Shown: positions 36,615 to 44,972 of the stretch, piece by piece | How positions within the stretch are numbered: the first letter of the stretch is position 1 | Layout of the letters: each line of letters starts with the position of its first letter | NCBI GenBank assembly: GCA_014360755.1 | Contig: JACIWX010000002.1 | Span: 205,988 to 269,987, forward strand | DNA length: 64,000 nucleotides | Direction of reading: 5' to 3' | Source of the DNA: Chloroflexota bacterium | Lineage (GTDB): Bacteria; Chloroflexota; Anaerolineae; UBA2200 | Made by a program: the position numbers and the translations under genes | Notes under the pieces: generated by a model | Seen by the model: the letters and a program-made list of their open reading frames with translations, nothing else | The model's database searches: none | Told to the model about the DNA's origin: nothing

Positions 36615-37934
36615 ATGCAAGGGTTATTTAAAATCTGGGATGTGTTCTTCAATCAGTTTCTGACCAAACCACAACTTTTGCTCGCTGTAGTAGTGGCCAT
36701 TGGTTACATCCTGCTGAAACGGCCATGGGTGCGGGTCTTGACCGGAGCAATCAAAACTGCTGTTGGCGTGATGATCTTGCAGGTTGGGGCCGGCCAGCTG
36801 ACGAGTACCTTCCGCCCCATTCTATTTGCAGTGGCCGAACGGTACAACATCCAAGGAACGATTATTGATCCCTACGCTGGTCTGCCAGCAGCTCTGGATG
36901 CACTGAAAGAGGCAACAGCTTGGGTAGGCTATACCATCATGGTTGCCTTTGCATTGAACATCGTTCTAGTGCTCCTGAAAAGGTGGACCAGGTTCCGTGC
37001 TGTGTTCTTGACTGGCCACATTATGTTCATCCAATCCGCTCTGGTTACCTGGCTTGTCAAGTATTACTTCAATATGGGGCCAGCGGGTACCGCAATCCTT
37101 GCTGGGATTCTGGTAGGCTTGTACTGGACAATCGGTTCGCATATCCTGATCGGACCCACCGACAAGGTAACTGGAGGAGCAGGATTCACCTTAGGGCACC
37201 AGCAGATGCTTATGGATTGGATTGCTTCAAAGATTGCCCCCAAGATTGGTGATCCCAAGGAGAGCACGGAAACCCTCGAGCTGCCGAGTTGGCTGAGTTT
37301 TGTGCAAGACAACATCGTATCCGTGGGTGTGCTCATGACCATTTTCATGGGTGCTCTCATGTTGTCCTTGGGTTCAGCGAAAGTGCAGCAGATGGCAGGC
37401 ACAACGCATTGGCTGGTGCACATCCTGCTCACTGGTCTCTCTTTCGCTGTGAATGTCACTATCATCCTCACTGGCGTGCGCATCTTTGTGGCGGAGCTGG
37501 CTATATCCTTTAAGGGTGTCTCCGACCGTCTCTTGCCCGGTGCAGTAGTTGGAGTGGACTGCCCAGCCGTGTTCCCCTATGCGCCCAATGCCGTCATCCT
37601 GGGCTTCTTGGTGACGACCATCGCGCAGATCATAGCGGTAGGGATTCTGCTGCTCGTCCGTTCGCCTATTCTGGTGATTCCCGGCTTTGTTCCCCTATTC
37701 TTCGATGGAGGTACCGTGGGTGTGTATGCGAATGCCCATGGCGGATGGAAAGCTGCCGTAGTCTGTTGCTTCATCCTTGGCATTGTCCAGGTGTTTGGCT
37801 CAGCTTGGGCCATTAGCATTTCAGGCATGACTGGAGGCTGGATGGGCAACTTTGACTGGGCAACGATCTGGCCAGCCGTGGGCACGGTATTGCGGATCAT
37901 TGCCAGCGCCCTGGGCACCGGACCATTCAGCTAA
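36615..37934 (+). CDS. PTS EIIC, ascorbate type (UlaA/SgaT family)
   Basis: 439-residue polytopic permease of about 11 segments. ILKRPW-like N-terminus, GHQQMLMDW near residue 195, VDCPAVFPYAPNAVILGFL near 316 and AHGGWKAAVVCC near 378 match UlaA-type EIIC (for example motif CPAVFPYAPNAV). It would import a sugar or sugar acid with phosphorylation by the IIB and IIA encoded downstream. RBS AAGGAGG precedes ATG 36615. The 157 bases before it hold no gene. Substrate unknown; general EI and HPr are not in the window. Confidence 0.9.
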   Translation: MQGLFKIWDVFFNQFLTKPQLLLAVVVAIGYILLKRPWVRVLTGAIKTAVGVMILQVGAGQLTSTFRPILFAVAERYNIQGTIIDPYAGLPAALDALKEATAWVGYTIMVAFALNIVLVLLKRWTRFRAVFLTGHIMFIQSALVTWLVKYYFNMGPAGTAILAGILVGLYWTIGSHILIGPTDKVTGGAGFTLGHQQMLMDWIASKIAPKIGDPKESTETLELPSWLSFVQDNIVSVGVLMTIFMGALMLSLGSAKVQQMAGTTHWLVHILLTGLSFAVNVTIILTGVRIFVAELAISFKGVSDRLLPGAVVGVDCPAVFPYAPNAVILGFLVTTIAQIIAVGILLLVRSPILVIPGFVPLFFDGGTVGVYANAHGGWKAAVVCCFILGIVQVFGSAWAISISGMTGGWMGNFDWATIWPAVGTVLRIIASALGTGPFS

Positions 37935-37952
37935 CACTGTAAAAATGCATAC

Positions 37953-37989
37953 GCTCATACTCCCAAGGCTCAGCCTTGGGAGTATGAGC
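37953..37989 (+). terminator. Perfect hairpin after EIIC, no T tract
   Basis: 18-base arms (37953-37970 and 37972-37989) are exact complements around one base; no U run follows. It may stabilise the EIIC message or act as a partial stop inside the operon. Confidence 0.45.
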
Positions 37990-38042
37990 ACCTACGTCTA
38001 AGAAGATTTTAGTCAGCGGGTTTGGAGTAAAGGGGAGCCGCA

Positions 38043-39269
38043 GTGCGTTTATCCAGACTGTTCATACGTCGTCTAGCTCCTGATCAATTGCCTTATTTGG
38101 TAGACGGAAGCATTTATCAGCGCTACGATCAGCGCAATAATTTGACTGTCGGCCGGCCGAACTGGGATAACAGGCTACAGACATTTACCAACGAAACAAG
38201 GCGAGCCGCTGTTCGTGTGAAGCACATCCTGTCTGGGCGCTCTGGGTATCATCTGGAAGATTATAGCCTATATGCATCGGCGGGTATTTTGGCTAAAAAT
38301 CTAGGGACAGCTATAGATCATGATAATCGCGGTTTGACTTCATGGAATGCATTGAGGGCCAAAGTAGACGCAGAAATTGACCGCTGGGAAGGTGACCCAG
38401 TGACCGCTACAGCTATGGTGAAGCGTGTAGCGCGTTTCTTTGGCGCCGATTTGGTAGGGATAGCCCCGCTGGATAAGCGGTGGATCTATTCCCATGCCTT
38501 TTGGGCTGATGGTACACACAAAGAAATTGTTTTTGATACAGTGGACGCTCCTCTGGAGACAAACCATCAATTGATTATTCCAGAGAGCGCGCGCTGGGTT
38601 ATTGTGATGGGTGTGAGAATGAATCGCGATATGATTCTGTTCACACCCACGCCGACTGGGTGTGCGGAGGTGCTACGAACCTATAGTCAGATGGCTTTTC
38701 TGGTAGCAGCGCTGGCAGAATTTCTGCGAGGCATAGGTTACCAAGCCATTCCCTCGATCAATGGATTAGGATTGAGCATTCCCATGGCGATTGATGCGGG
38801 ATTGGGGGAACAGGGGCGTCATGGGAAGTTAATTACCCCTGAGTTTGGGCCTTGTGTGCGCTTGTGCAAAGTAGTTACTACCCTGCCGTTGGTGCCAGAT
38901 CGTCCCATTCGCTTTGGCGTCACTGAATTTTGCCAAGTCTGCAAAAAATGTGCGGTTATGTGTCCGAGCAAGGCTATTCCCGAGGGAGAACGGGCTTGGT
39001 CTGGGCCCGGTGTTTCTGAGAATCCTGGCGTTTACACCTGGCGACTGAATAACGAGGCTTGCCGACGTTATTGGGTGATGGGCAACGCAACGTCGTGTAC
39101 CATTTGTATACGAGCCTGTCCCTTTACCAAGAGCCCAACCGTGTTTCATGACTTGACGCGATTGTTCATTTCTCGGATGCCGGCGCTCAATGCGCTTTGG
39201 GTCCATTTGGACAATCTATTGGGTTACGGAAGGCAGAAGGACGCTCAGCTTTTCTGGAGGGCGGGCTGA
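38043..39269 (+). CDS. Reductive dehalogenase-like corrinoid/iron-sulfur protein
   Basis: 408 residues resembling the catalytic part of RdhA (same superfamily as epoxyqueuosine reductase QueG). The cobalamin-domain phrase GLGEQGRHGKLITPEFGP is near residue 261, FGVTEFCQVCKKCAVMCPSKAI (CX2CX2CX3C) near 300, a second cluster C-X12-CTICIRACP near 340, and the ending LLGYGRQKDAQLFW is RdhA-like. It has no Tat signal, so it should be cytoplasmic, unlike respiratory RdhA, and no RdhB-type anchor is nearby. GTG 38043 has AAGGGGAG upstream. The reaction is unknown; a QueG-type reductase is less likely because the C-terminal match is to RdhA. Confidence 0.82.
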   Translation: MRLSRLFIRRLAPDQLPYLVDGSIYQRYDQRNNLTVGRPNWDNRLQTFTNETRRAAVRVKHILSGRSGYHLEDYSLYASAGILAKNLGTAIDHDNRGLTSWNALRAKVDAEIDRWEGDPVTATAMVKRVARFFGADLVGIAPLDKRWIYSHAFWADGTHKEIVFDTVDAPLETNHQLIIPESARWVIVMGVRMNRDMILFTPTPTGCAEVLRTYSQMAFLVAALAEFLRGIGYQAIPSINGLGLSIPMAIDAGLGEQGRHGKLITPEFGPCVRLCKVVTTLPLVPDRPIRFGVTEFCQVCKKCAVMCPSKAIPEGERAWSGPGVSENPGVYTWRLNNEACRRYWVMGNATSCTICIRACPFTKSPTVFHDLTRLFISRMPALNALWVHLDNLLGYGRQKDAQLFWRAG

Positions 39270-39382
39270 TTTGACGAGAGAGGGAAGGCGAGTATAAAAG
39301 AGGGAAAATTGGTAGGTGAAAATAGGAACCAGAGAAGAAAGTGCAGTTTGAGAAAGCAAGTAGTTTATAAGGAGGAATGCTC

Positions 39383-39694
39383 ATGAGACGGTTGAGGATT
39401 GTAGCAGTTTGTGGGCATGGCCAGGGGAGCAGCCTGGTCATGCGCATGCAATTGGAAAATGTCATTGCTGAAATGGGGATTGATGCCATTTTGGATACGA
39501 CCTGTGTTGCAGAGGCAACGGGTCAGACGCGTTTTGCGGATATTATCATCACTACCGAAGCGCTGGCCAAGATCATCGATGTGCCAAAGGACATTCCCTT
39601 GATCACTGTGCGCAATCTGCTGGATTCCAAAGAAGTTCTGGCTGGGATCAGAAAGGCGATTGAGGAACACTATCCAGATGCAATAACTGCATGA
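39383..39694 (+). CDS. PTS EIIB, ascorbate/galactitol type
   Basis: 103 residues. The phosphocysteine is in VAVCGHGQGSSLVMRM, followed by a small alpha/beta domain, as in UlaB/SgaB. ATG 39383 is chosen over ATG 39377, which would be only one base from the GGAGG. It receives phosphate from the IIA at 40666 and passes it to sugar bound in the EIIC. Confidence 0.9.
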   Translation: MRRLRIVAVCGHGQGSSLVMRMQLENVIAEMGIDAILDTTCVAEATGQTRFADIIITTEALAKIIDVPKDIPLITVRNLLDSKEVLAGIRKAIEEHYPDAITA

Positions 39695-39713
39695 GTTCGT
39701 GATTTGGCGGTGA

Positions 39714-39762
39714 AGAAAGTTTGCACAATGTAAGCCAATATGGCTTGAAAACTTTCTTTTTC
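39714..39762 (+). terminator. Terminator-like hairpin between EIIB and BtpA genes
   Basis: Outer 9-bp stem AGAAAGTTT/AAACTTTCT (39714-39722 with 39749-39757), inner AAGCC/GGCTT stem, then TTTTT. It lies within the operon, so probably partial attenuation. Confidence 0.55.
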
Positions 39763-39851
39763 CCTGTGTTTGAATGCCTGTTTATCTCAAGATTCAGTAG
39801 CAAGAAGAGATTGGTTTAATTTTTGGCTCGTGGAAAGGTGTTCAACGGAAT

Positions 39852-40661
39852 ATGAGTTGGCTCAAAAATACGTTTGGTACTGATAAGGTGGTTATTGCTT
39901 CTCTCTACCTCCCCCCGCTGCCAGGTAGTCCAGATTATCGTTCGGGTACCGAGCTGAAAGATTTGATCGCTGTGACGAGGCGTGATGTCGAGGCTCTGTA
40001 TGAGGGAGGGATGGATGCCATCGTGTTCGGAAATCAACAGGACATCCCTTGGAAGGTTGGAGTGGGGCATGAGACAAGCGCGCTGATGACACGTATCATT
40101 TTGGAGGCAACGCGAGGCATTCCCATTCCTTTTGGTGTGACTGTTTTTTGGGATGATTTGGCAGCTCTTGCTGTTGCCAAAGCTACAGGGGCAGCGTTTG
40201 TCCGTGGTGTGTTCCGGGGGGTTTATGCAGGAGAGATGGGTTTGCTCAATTTGAACGCGGCCGATGCACTGCGTTACCGGGCCATGCTTGATGCATCAGG
40301 GGTCAAATTGGTGTTTGTGCTCAGGCCGATTCTCTGTCAGACAGTGGCTCCACGTGATCTAGAATCAGAAGTGAAGGATATCCTGTGGGGAGCAAAGCCT
40401 GATGGGTTCGCATTGAGTGGGCCTATACCAGGGGAAGCCCCTTCCATTGATGAACTGAAGGGGGTCAAAGAACTAGCTAAAGATCTGCCTGTCCTCATGA
40501 ACAATGGAGCTACCAAACAAAACATTGGACAAGTATTCTCTGTTTGTGATGGTGTGGTTGTAGGTACTCACCTGCGAGTGGATAACGTATCATGGAAGCC
40601 TTTTGATGCGCAGAAGGTAAAGGAATTTATGGACGTAGCCAAACAATGTAGACAGGGATGA
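39852..40661 (+). CDS. BtpA/SgcQ-family protein
   Basis: 269-residue TIM-barrel-like protein. Typical family phrases are VIASLYLPPLPGSPDY near the N-terminus, EGGMDAIVFGNQQDIPW near 55, NAADALRYRAML near 137 and LMNNGATKQNIGQVFSVCDGVVVGTHL (motif NNGATKQNI) near 217. BtpA was named for photosystem I assembly in cyanobacteria, but in non-photosynthetic bacteria, as E. coli SgcQ, it sits in PTS operons with unknown enzymatic role. The setting here is the latter. Confidence 0.9.
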   Translation: MSWLKNTFGTDKVVIASLYLPPLPGSPDYRSGTELKDLIAVTRRDVEALYEGGMDAIVFGNQQDIPWKVGVGHETSALMTRIILEATRGIPIPFGVTVFWDDLAALAVAKATGAAFVRGVFRGVYAGEMGLLNLNAADALRYRAMLDASGVKLVFVLRPILCQTVAPRDLESEVKDILWGAKPDGFALSGPIPGEAPSIDELKGVKELAKDLPVLMNNGATKQNIGQVFSVCDGVVVGTHLRVDNVSWKPFDAQKVKEFMDVAKQCRQG

Positions 40662-40665
40662 GCGA

Positions 40666-41124
40666 ATGCAGACTTTGAAGGACTTGTTAACCAAGGATAC
40701 TATTCTCTTGCAAGCCACTGCCCGCGACTGGCGTGAGGCAATCCGACTGGGAGGAGAACTCCTAGTGCGAGTTGGGGCGGTTACCCCGGCCTATGTGGAT
40801 GCGATGATACGCTTTACGGAGGAGTTTGGACCATATATTGTTATTGCACCTGGTTTGGCTTTGCCTCACGCCCGGCCGGAAGAAGGCGTGCTGAAATTGG
40901 GCTTTAGTCTGGTTACTTTGAAAACGCCTGTCGAATTTGGTATCGAATACAATGATCCAGTGGATGTTCTGTTCTGCATGGGAGCACCGGACAAGGAGGC
41001 GCATATTGAGGCACTCCGGCAAGTGGCAATGCTTTGTTCTAACCAGGAATATTTCCGCAGGATACGGGAAGCCAAGCAGGTAGATGAAATCCTGGAATTG
41101 CTGGATCAATTTGAGATGCGGTAG
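40666..41124 (+). CDS. PTS EIIA, fructose/ascorbate type
   Basis: 152 residues. The phosphorylated His is in GLALPHARPEEGV near residue 67, as in UlaC/SgcA. It starts 4 bases after the BtpA stop. Together with the EIIB and EIIC of this operon it completes one sugar-specific PTS. Confidence 0.92.
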   Translation: MQTLKDLLTKDTILLQATARDWREAIRLGGELLVRVGAVTPAYVDAMIRFTEEFGPYIVIAPGLALPHARPEEGVLKLGFSLVTLKTPVEFGIEYNDPVDVLFCMGAPDKEAHIEALRQVAMLCSNQEYFRRIREAKQVDEILELLDQFEMR

Positions 41125-41152
41125 AGCACCAACCCAACCGAGGTTTGCACAC

Positions 41153-41818
41153 TTGCACGGAATTCATATTAGTGCTTCTATCCTGGCTGCTGATTGGAGC
41201 AACTTGGGCCAGGCAGTGCGGGAAGCAGAAGTGGCAGGAGCAGATTCTATCCATATTGACATTATGGATGGCCATTATGTGCACAATTTGACTTTGGGGA
41301 TCAAGACAATACCCTGTCTCAAGCCTCATACTACTTTGCCGCTTATCGTACACCTCGAAATCAGCAACCCAGATAGTTTCATTGCGGATTTTGCTGAAGT
41401 GGGTAGCAACATGATTGTGGTTCAAGAGGATACTTGTCCAGACCTTGCTGCTACTATTGAAAAGATACACGGCTATGGTATTCAAGCGGGAGTGGCTGTA
41501 AATCCTGATCGTCCTTTGGATACAGTGATTGATTTTTTAGATCGCATTGATTTGCTTCTGCTTATGTCTGTATTTCCAGGCTTCGGCGGACAACAACTTT
41601 TAACGTGGGTCTTACCCAAGGTTGAGGAAGCCAGGAAACGCGCTGATGCCTTGAAAACTCCCCCTTTTATTGGTTTGGATGGTGGCATTAATCAGCGAAC
41701 TATTCAGGCTTGTGTGAACGCAGGGGCTGATTTTCTTGCCATAGGGACCGCTATTTATGGGGGAGGGTCAGTGAAAGACAATATACGTATTTTGCGTTGC
41801 CTGAGCATGACGCCATAG
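41153..41818 (+). CDS. Ribulose-phosphate 3-epimerase family (SgcE-like)
   Basis: 221 residues from TTG 41153, preceded by GAGG. The metal site is seen in ISASILAADWSNLG, HIDIMDGHYVHN (near 35) and VHLEISNP (near 68). The phosphate site is GLDGGINQRTI near 176, followed by AIGTAIYGG. VFPGFGGQ replaces the usual VNPGFGGQ. It would epimerise a pentulose or hexulose phosphate made from the imported sugar. The frame is open to 41084 but those codons overlap the EIIA gene. Confidence 0.9.
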   Translation: MHGIHISASILAADWSNLGQAVREAEVAGADSIHIDIMDGHYVHNLTLGIKTIPCLKPHTTLPLIVHLEISNPDSFIADFAEVGSNMIVVQEDTCPDLAATIEKIHGYGIQAGVAVNPDRPLDTVIDFLDRIDLLLLMSVFPGFGGQQLLTWVLPKVEEARKRADALKTPPFIGLDGGINQRTIQACVNAGADFLAIGTAIYGGGSVKDNIRILRCLSMTP

Positions 41819-41958
41819 TGCAGGTATATACTAATTCTTTTCTAATCGAGACTGATGAGGTCAGAGTGATTTGACAAAGCAGTCTGTTGCGCAGGGCAGC
41901 GAAAACGCCGCGCTATTTTCAAAGTCAGCATCTAGGGGGTCTACTTCAGGAGATTGGA

Positions 41959-42957
41959 ATGATTGTTTCGGGTTTCTCCGGTGCAGTTATCCCTGTCATC
42001 GCACTCGCGCTGGTGTTTGGTTTTCTCAATGGATTTCATGACAGTTCCAGTATGGTTGCGACGGTGATCTCCTCGCGCGCTATGCCTCCACGCCAGGCGC
42101 TCTTGCTCACTGCAGCGGCTCATCTAGTGGCCCCTTTTCTTTTTGGAGTGGCGGTGGCTACGACGATCGGCCATGAGGTAGTAAGGGAATCAGCAGTGAC
42201 ACTGCCTGTTATCCAGGCTGGTTTGATTGCTGCCATTTTCTGGAGCGTTCTGACCTGGTGGTTGGGCATGCCTTCTAGTTCTTCGCATGCACTGATTGGA
42301 GGGATTGTGGGCAGTGTAGCCATTGACTCTGGGTGGCGGGCTTTACAGCCCAACGGCTTGTTGAAGGTGCTGGGGGTGTTGTTTTTCGCGCCTTTATTTG
42401 GTTTAGTGGTGAGCTATCTCGTGATGAGGTTGGTATTCTTTCTGGCGCGCGGGGCTTCGCCACGAATTAATTGGTGGTTCAAGCGTGCTCAAGTGTTGAC
42501 TTTGCTGGGGTTGTCCCTAGGGCATGGAGCAAATGATGCCCAGAAGATTATGGCCATCATCACTATGGCCCTGCTGGCGGATAAGGCCATTGCATCGTTC
42601 CATGTGCCGTTGTGGGTGGTAGGAATAAGTGCCAGTACCATGATGGTTGGAGCGTCGTTAGGGGGCTGGCGTCTTATCCGCACGCTGGGTATGGGCTTGT
42701 ATAAAATGCAGCCGGTGCACAGCTTTACGGCACAAGTTGCTGCTGCCCTGGTGATTATAGGCGGAGTGTTATTTGGTGGGCCGGTGAGCACCACGCAGGT
42801 TGTTGCAGCGGCTGTTATCGGTGCAGGCTCGGCGGAACGCACAAGCAAGGTTCGTTGGGGATTGGCGGGGCAGATTGTAAGAGCGTGGCTGTTGACTATT
42901 CCGGCGACTGCAGGTATAGCCGCTTTGATACACGTAGTTATGGCTCACTATCACTGA
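41959..42957 (+). CDS. pit: Low-affinity inorganic phosphate transporter, PiT family
   Basis: 332 residues, about ten membrane segments. Both PiT signature repeats are visible: FLNGFHDSSSMVATVISSRAM at the N-terminus (FHDSSSMVAT) and GHGANDAQKIMAII near residue 190. ATG 41959 has AGGAG upstream; the frame is open from 41887. The next gene, a DUF47/PhoU-like protein, is the usual partner of PiT. Confidence 0.93.
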   Translation: MIVSGFSGAVIPVIALALVFGFLNGFHDSSSMVATVISSRAMPPRQALLLTAAAHLVAPFLFGVAVATTIGHEVVRESAVTLPVIQAGLIAAIFWSVLTWWLGMPSSSSHALIGGIVGSVAIDSGWRALQPNGLLKVLGVLFFAPLFGLVVSYLVMRLVFFLARGASPRINWWFKRAQVLTLLGLSLGHGANDAQKIMAIITMALLADKAIASFHVPLWVVGISASTMMVGASLGGWRLIRTLGMGLYKMQPVHSFTAQVAAALVIIGGVLFGGPVSTTQVVAAAVIGAGSAERTSKVRWGLAGQIVRAWLLTIPATAGIAALIHVVMAHYH

Positions 42958-42973
42958 GCAAAGGATTGCACAT

Positions 42974-43603
42974 ATGCGTTGGTTTTCGGATCTCCTACGG
43001 CCTAAACAAGATCGCTTCATTCGGTTGTTGCTGGAGCAGGCGCAATTTACCGTGCAGGGCATGCAAGCATTAGAGAAGTACATGCGGGAGCGCAATCCTG
43101 AGAGTGCCGCCTTGGTGGCGCGGCTTGAAAAGGAAGCAGACGAAGTACGGCGCATTTTGATTGATGAGTTGAACCGTACATTTGTCACGCCTTTGGATCG
43201 CGAGGATATTTTCACCCTGTCGCGGGATATTGACGACATCTTGGACTATGCCAATACAACGGTTGAGGAAATGGAGCTGCTCCAAATCCAGCCCGATAGT
43301 TTTCTGCAACGGATGGCATCGTTGCTGAGCGAGGCAGCGCAAGAGATTTTATTAGGCGTGCAGCGTCTCATGGATCACCCCAATGTAGCCAGTGATCATG
43401 CGGTACGAGCTAAAGCACTGGAGAACCGGGTAGAGCGGGTCTACCGAGAGGCGATAGCTGCTTTATTTGCACATCCTCAGGATATCGAGCATGTGGTGAA
43501 CATGCTCAAGCTGCGTGAGATTTACCGTCATTTGAGCAATGCGGCTGATCGTGGGGATGAGGCCGCGAATGTGCTGAGCGATATTGTGGTGAAGATGACA
43601 TAA
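42974..43603 (+). CDS. DUF47 / PhoU-like phosphate transport accessory protein
   Basis: 209 residues, all helical, of the TIGR00153/DUF47 group. EADEVRRILIDELNRTFVTPLDREDIFTLSRDIDDILD (motif FVTPLDREDI) is diagnostic. Encoded 16 bases after the pit gene; such pairs are thought to modulate PiT transport. Confidence 0.92.
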   Translation: MRWFSDLLRPKQDRFIRLLLEQAQFTVQGMQALEKYMRERNPESAALVARLEKEADEVRRILIDELNRTFVTPLDREDIFTLSRDIDDILDYANTTVEEMELLQIQPDSFLQRMASLLSEAAQEILLGVQRLMDHPNVASDHAVRAKALENRVERVYREAIAALFAHPQDIEHVVNMLKLREIYRHLSNAADRGDEAANVLSDIVVKMT

Positions 43604-43621
43604 TGTTAACAGCGCAGAGGG

Positions 43622-43651
43622 CCAGCTACTGGCTAGGTAGCCAGTAGCTGG
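43622..43651. terminator. Hairpin between convergent genes
   Basis: Arms 43622-43635 and 43638-43651 are perfect complements with almost no loop; no T run on either side. Placed between the DUF47 gene and the leftward PTS IIB gene, it may serve both directions. Confidence 0.5.
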
Positions 43652-43663
43652 GAACTTGTATAT

Positions 43664-43963
43664 CTAATCTTCCTTGCGCAGCACTTCGAGGATTTGAGCC
43701 TTGACAGCATCTATCCCGATGCCGGAAAGGAAAGGCACGCCATTGATCACCGGCACGCCCAAGTCCTTTGGCACCGTCGTTGTGGCGACAATTAAGTGTG
43801 GCTTAAAGACCATAGCACGGCCCCGGGCCTCGGCCGCTTTGCACTGAGCTACGCTCACTGGGATACCGGCTTCTTTAGCGATCTCTTTCACTTTCTCGGC
43901 TACCACTGTAGCAGTGGCAATGGCTGTTCCGCAGGCGACCAGTACACGCTTTTCAGTTGGCAT
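43664..43963 (-). CDS. PTS EIIB, galactitol type
   Basis: 99 residues with the phosphocysteine in VLVACGTAIATATVVAEKV, as in GatB. ATG 43963 is chosen for its AGGAGG; the frame runs to 43993. Last gene of the galactitol-type PTS operon. Confidence 0.92.
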   Translation of the reverse strand: MPTEKRVLVACGTAIATATVVAEKVKEIAKEAGIPVSVAQCKAAEARGRAMVFKPHLIVATTTVPKDLGVPVINGVPFLSGIGIDAVKAQILEVLRKED

Positions 43964-43977
43964 GGATTCTGCACCTC

Positions 43978-44454
43978 CTATTCGACTTGGCAATATTGTC
44001 GGAAAATTTTGATAATCTGTGATGCATCCTTAGCCTGGGCAATCTGTTTCAATAGGCCTGGCGTCTGGAACATTTGCACCAATGATTGTAATATTTTAAC
44101 TAAAATTTCAGATTTGGCAACTGCCAGTAGGCAGACAATTTGTACTGGGATCATGTTGCCCGGATTGCCCATTTCCCCAAACTCAACCGGGTTTTTGAGC
44201 ACCCCGATGGCGATAGCCTGTTTCAGTACATGCTCAACATCTGTGTGCGGTATAGCTACCCCGACTTCTGCTGTGGGCAGGCCAGTGGCAAATTCCTGCT
44301 CACGCTTAATGACGGCAGGGATAAAAGATTCCTTGACAAATCCACCTTTTTGCAATAGCGTGCCCAATTGAGTGATGGCATCCACAGCATTTTGTGCTTC
44401 CATAGGAGTGAGGATCAGATCCTCGTAGAACCATTGTGAGTTGTCATTGTTCAT
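43978..44454 (-). CDS. PTS EIIA, galactitol/fructose type
   Basis: 158 residues. The phosphohistidine is in GVAIPHTDVEHV near residue 68, preceded by REQEFATGLPTAE, as in GatA. Its start overlaps the end of the preceding membrane-anchored protein gene by 11 bases. Confidence 0.92.
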   Translation of the reverse strand: MNNDNSQWFYEDLILTPMEAQNAVDAITQLGTLLQKGGFVKESFIPAVIKREQEFATGLPTAEVGVAIPHTDVEHVLKQAIAIGVLKNPVEFGEMGNPGNMIPVQIVCLLAVAKSEILVKILQSLVQMFQTPGLLKQIAQAKDASQIIKIFRQYCQVE

Positions 44455-44878
44455 CCTGAATTTCGTCTCCTGGTGCTTTCAATTGTATCCCATGCTTAGC
44501 CAGCAAAGAGGCAATCCACTGGGGGGAGAAAGAGATTTTGCTTTGCACCGTTTCTGGCCGTACGGGTACTGGCCAGAGCTCTAGTCGGTGTGGGATAAAT
44601 ACTCCCCAATTTTGTACTGATTGGCTCCAGCGCGGATAGATGCGTTTGTAGAGGCCCGTGGCGGTGATATTTGGCTTCTTAGCGAGCCATTCTTGGCTCA
44701 TCTCCAGAACAAGCTGAGCTGTGCGCCGTTCAATGCGATGCAATTGCCACTGCCCCAGCATATAGACAAATAAGAACAGTGCAAATATTGTCGTTGTTGC
44801 CGTGGGGTGGCCTCTTAACCAATCCAAGATCGCTCCACCGCTTTTCCCAAGCATACTTCGGATCATCACTTCAAGCAT
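44444..44878 (-). CDS. Single-pass membrane protein in the PTS operon, unknown function
   Basis: 144 residues. One transmembrane helix (about residues 27-48) follows a short basic N-terminus, and a cytoplasmic-looking domain of about 95 residues contains IYPRWSQSVQNWGVFIPHRLELWP. I recognise no family. ATG 44878 is chosen because AGAAGG lies eight bases upstream; longer starts lack an RBS. It lies between the EIIC and EIIA genes, an unusual extra cistron, and could scaffold or tune the PTS. Confidence 0.7.
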   Translation of the reverse strand: MLEVMIRSMLGKSGGAILDWLRGHPTATTTIFALFLFVYMLGQWQLHRIERRTAQLVLEMSQEWLAKKPNITATGLYKRIYPRWSQSVQNWGVFIPHRLELWPVPVRPETVQSKISFSPQWIASLLAKHGIQLKAPGDEIQDEQ

Positions 44879-44903
44879 TTTAGTAACCTTCTCGTGCATA
44901 GGT

Positions 44904-44933
44904 AAGGGGGTGGGAAACAATGCCCACCCCCTT
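44904..44933 (-). other. GC-rich hairpin between EIIC and the small membrane protein
   Basis: An 11-bp stem (44904-44914 with 44923-44933) of mostly G-C pairs, no T tract on the minus strand. Probable mRNA-stability or differential-expression element. Confidence 0.5.
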
Positions 44934-44972
44934 GCTTGTAGCTGTTTTTCATTATGCCGCAGAGTAGTTCAA

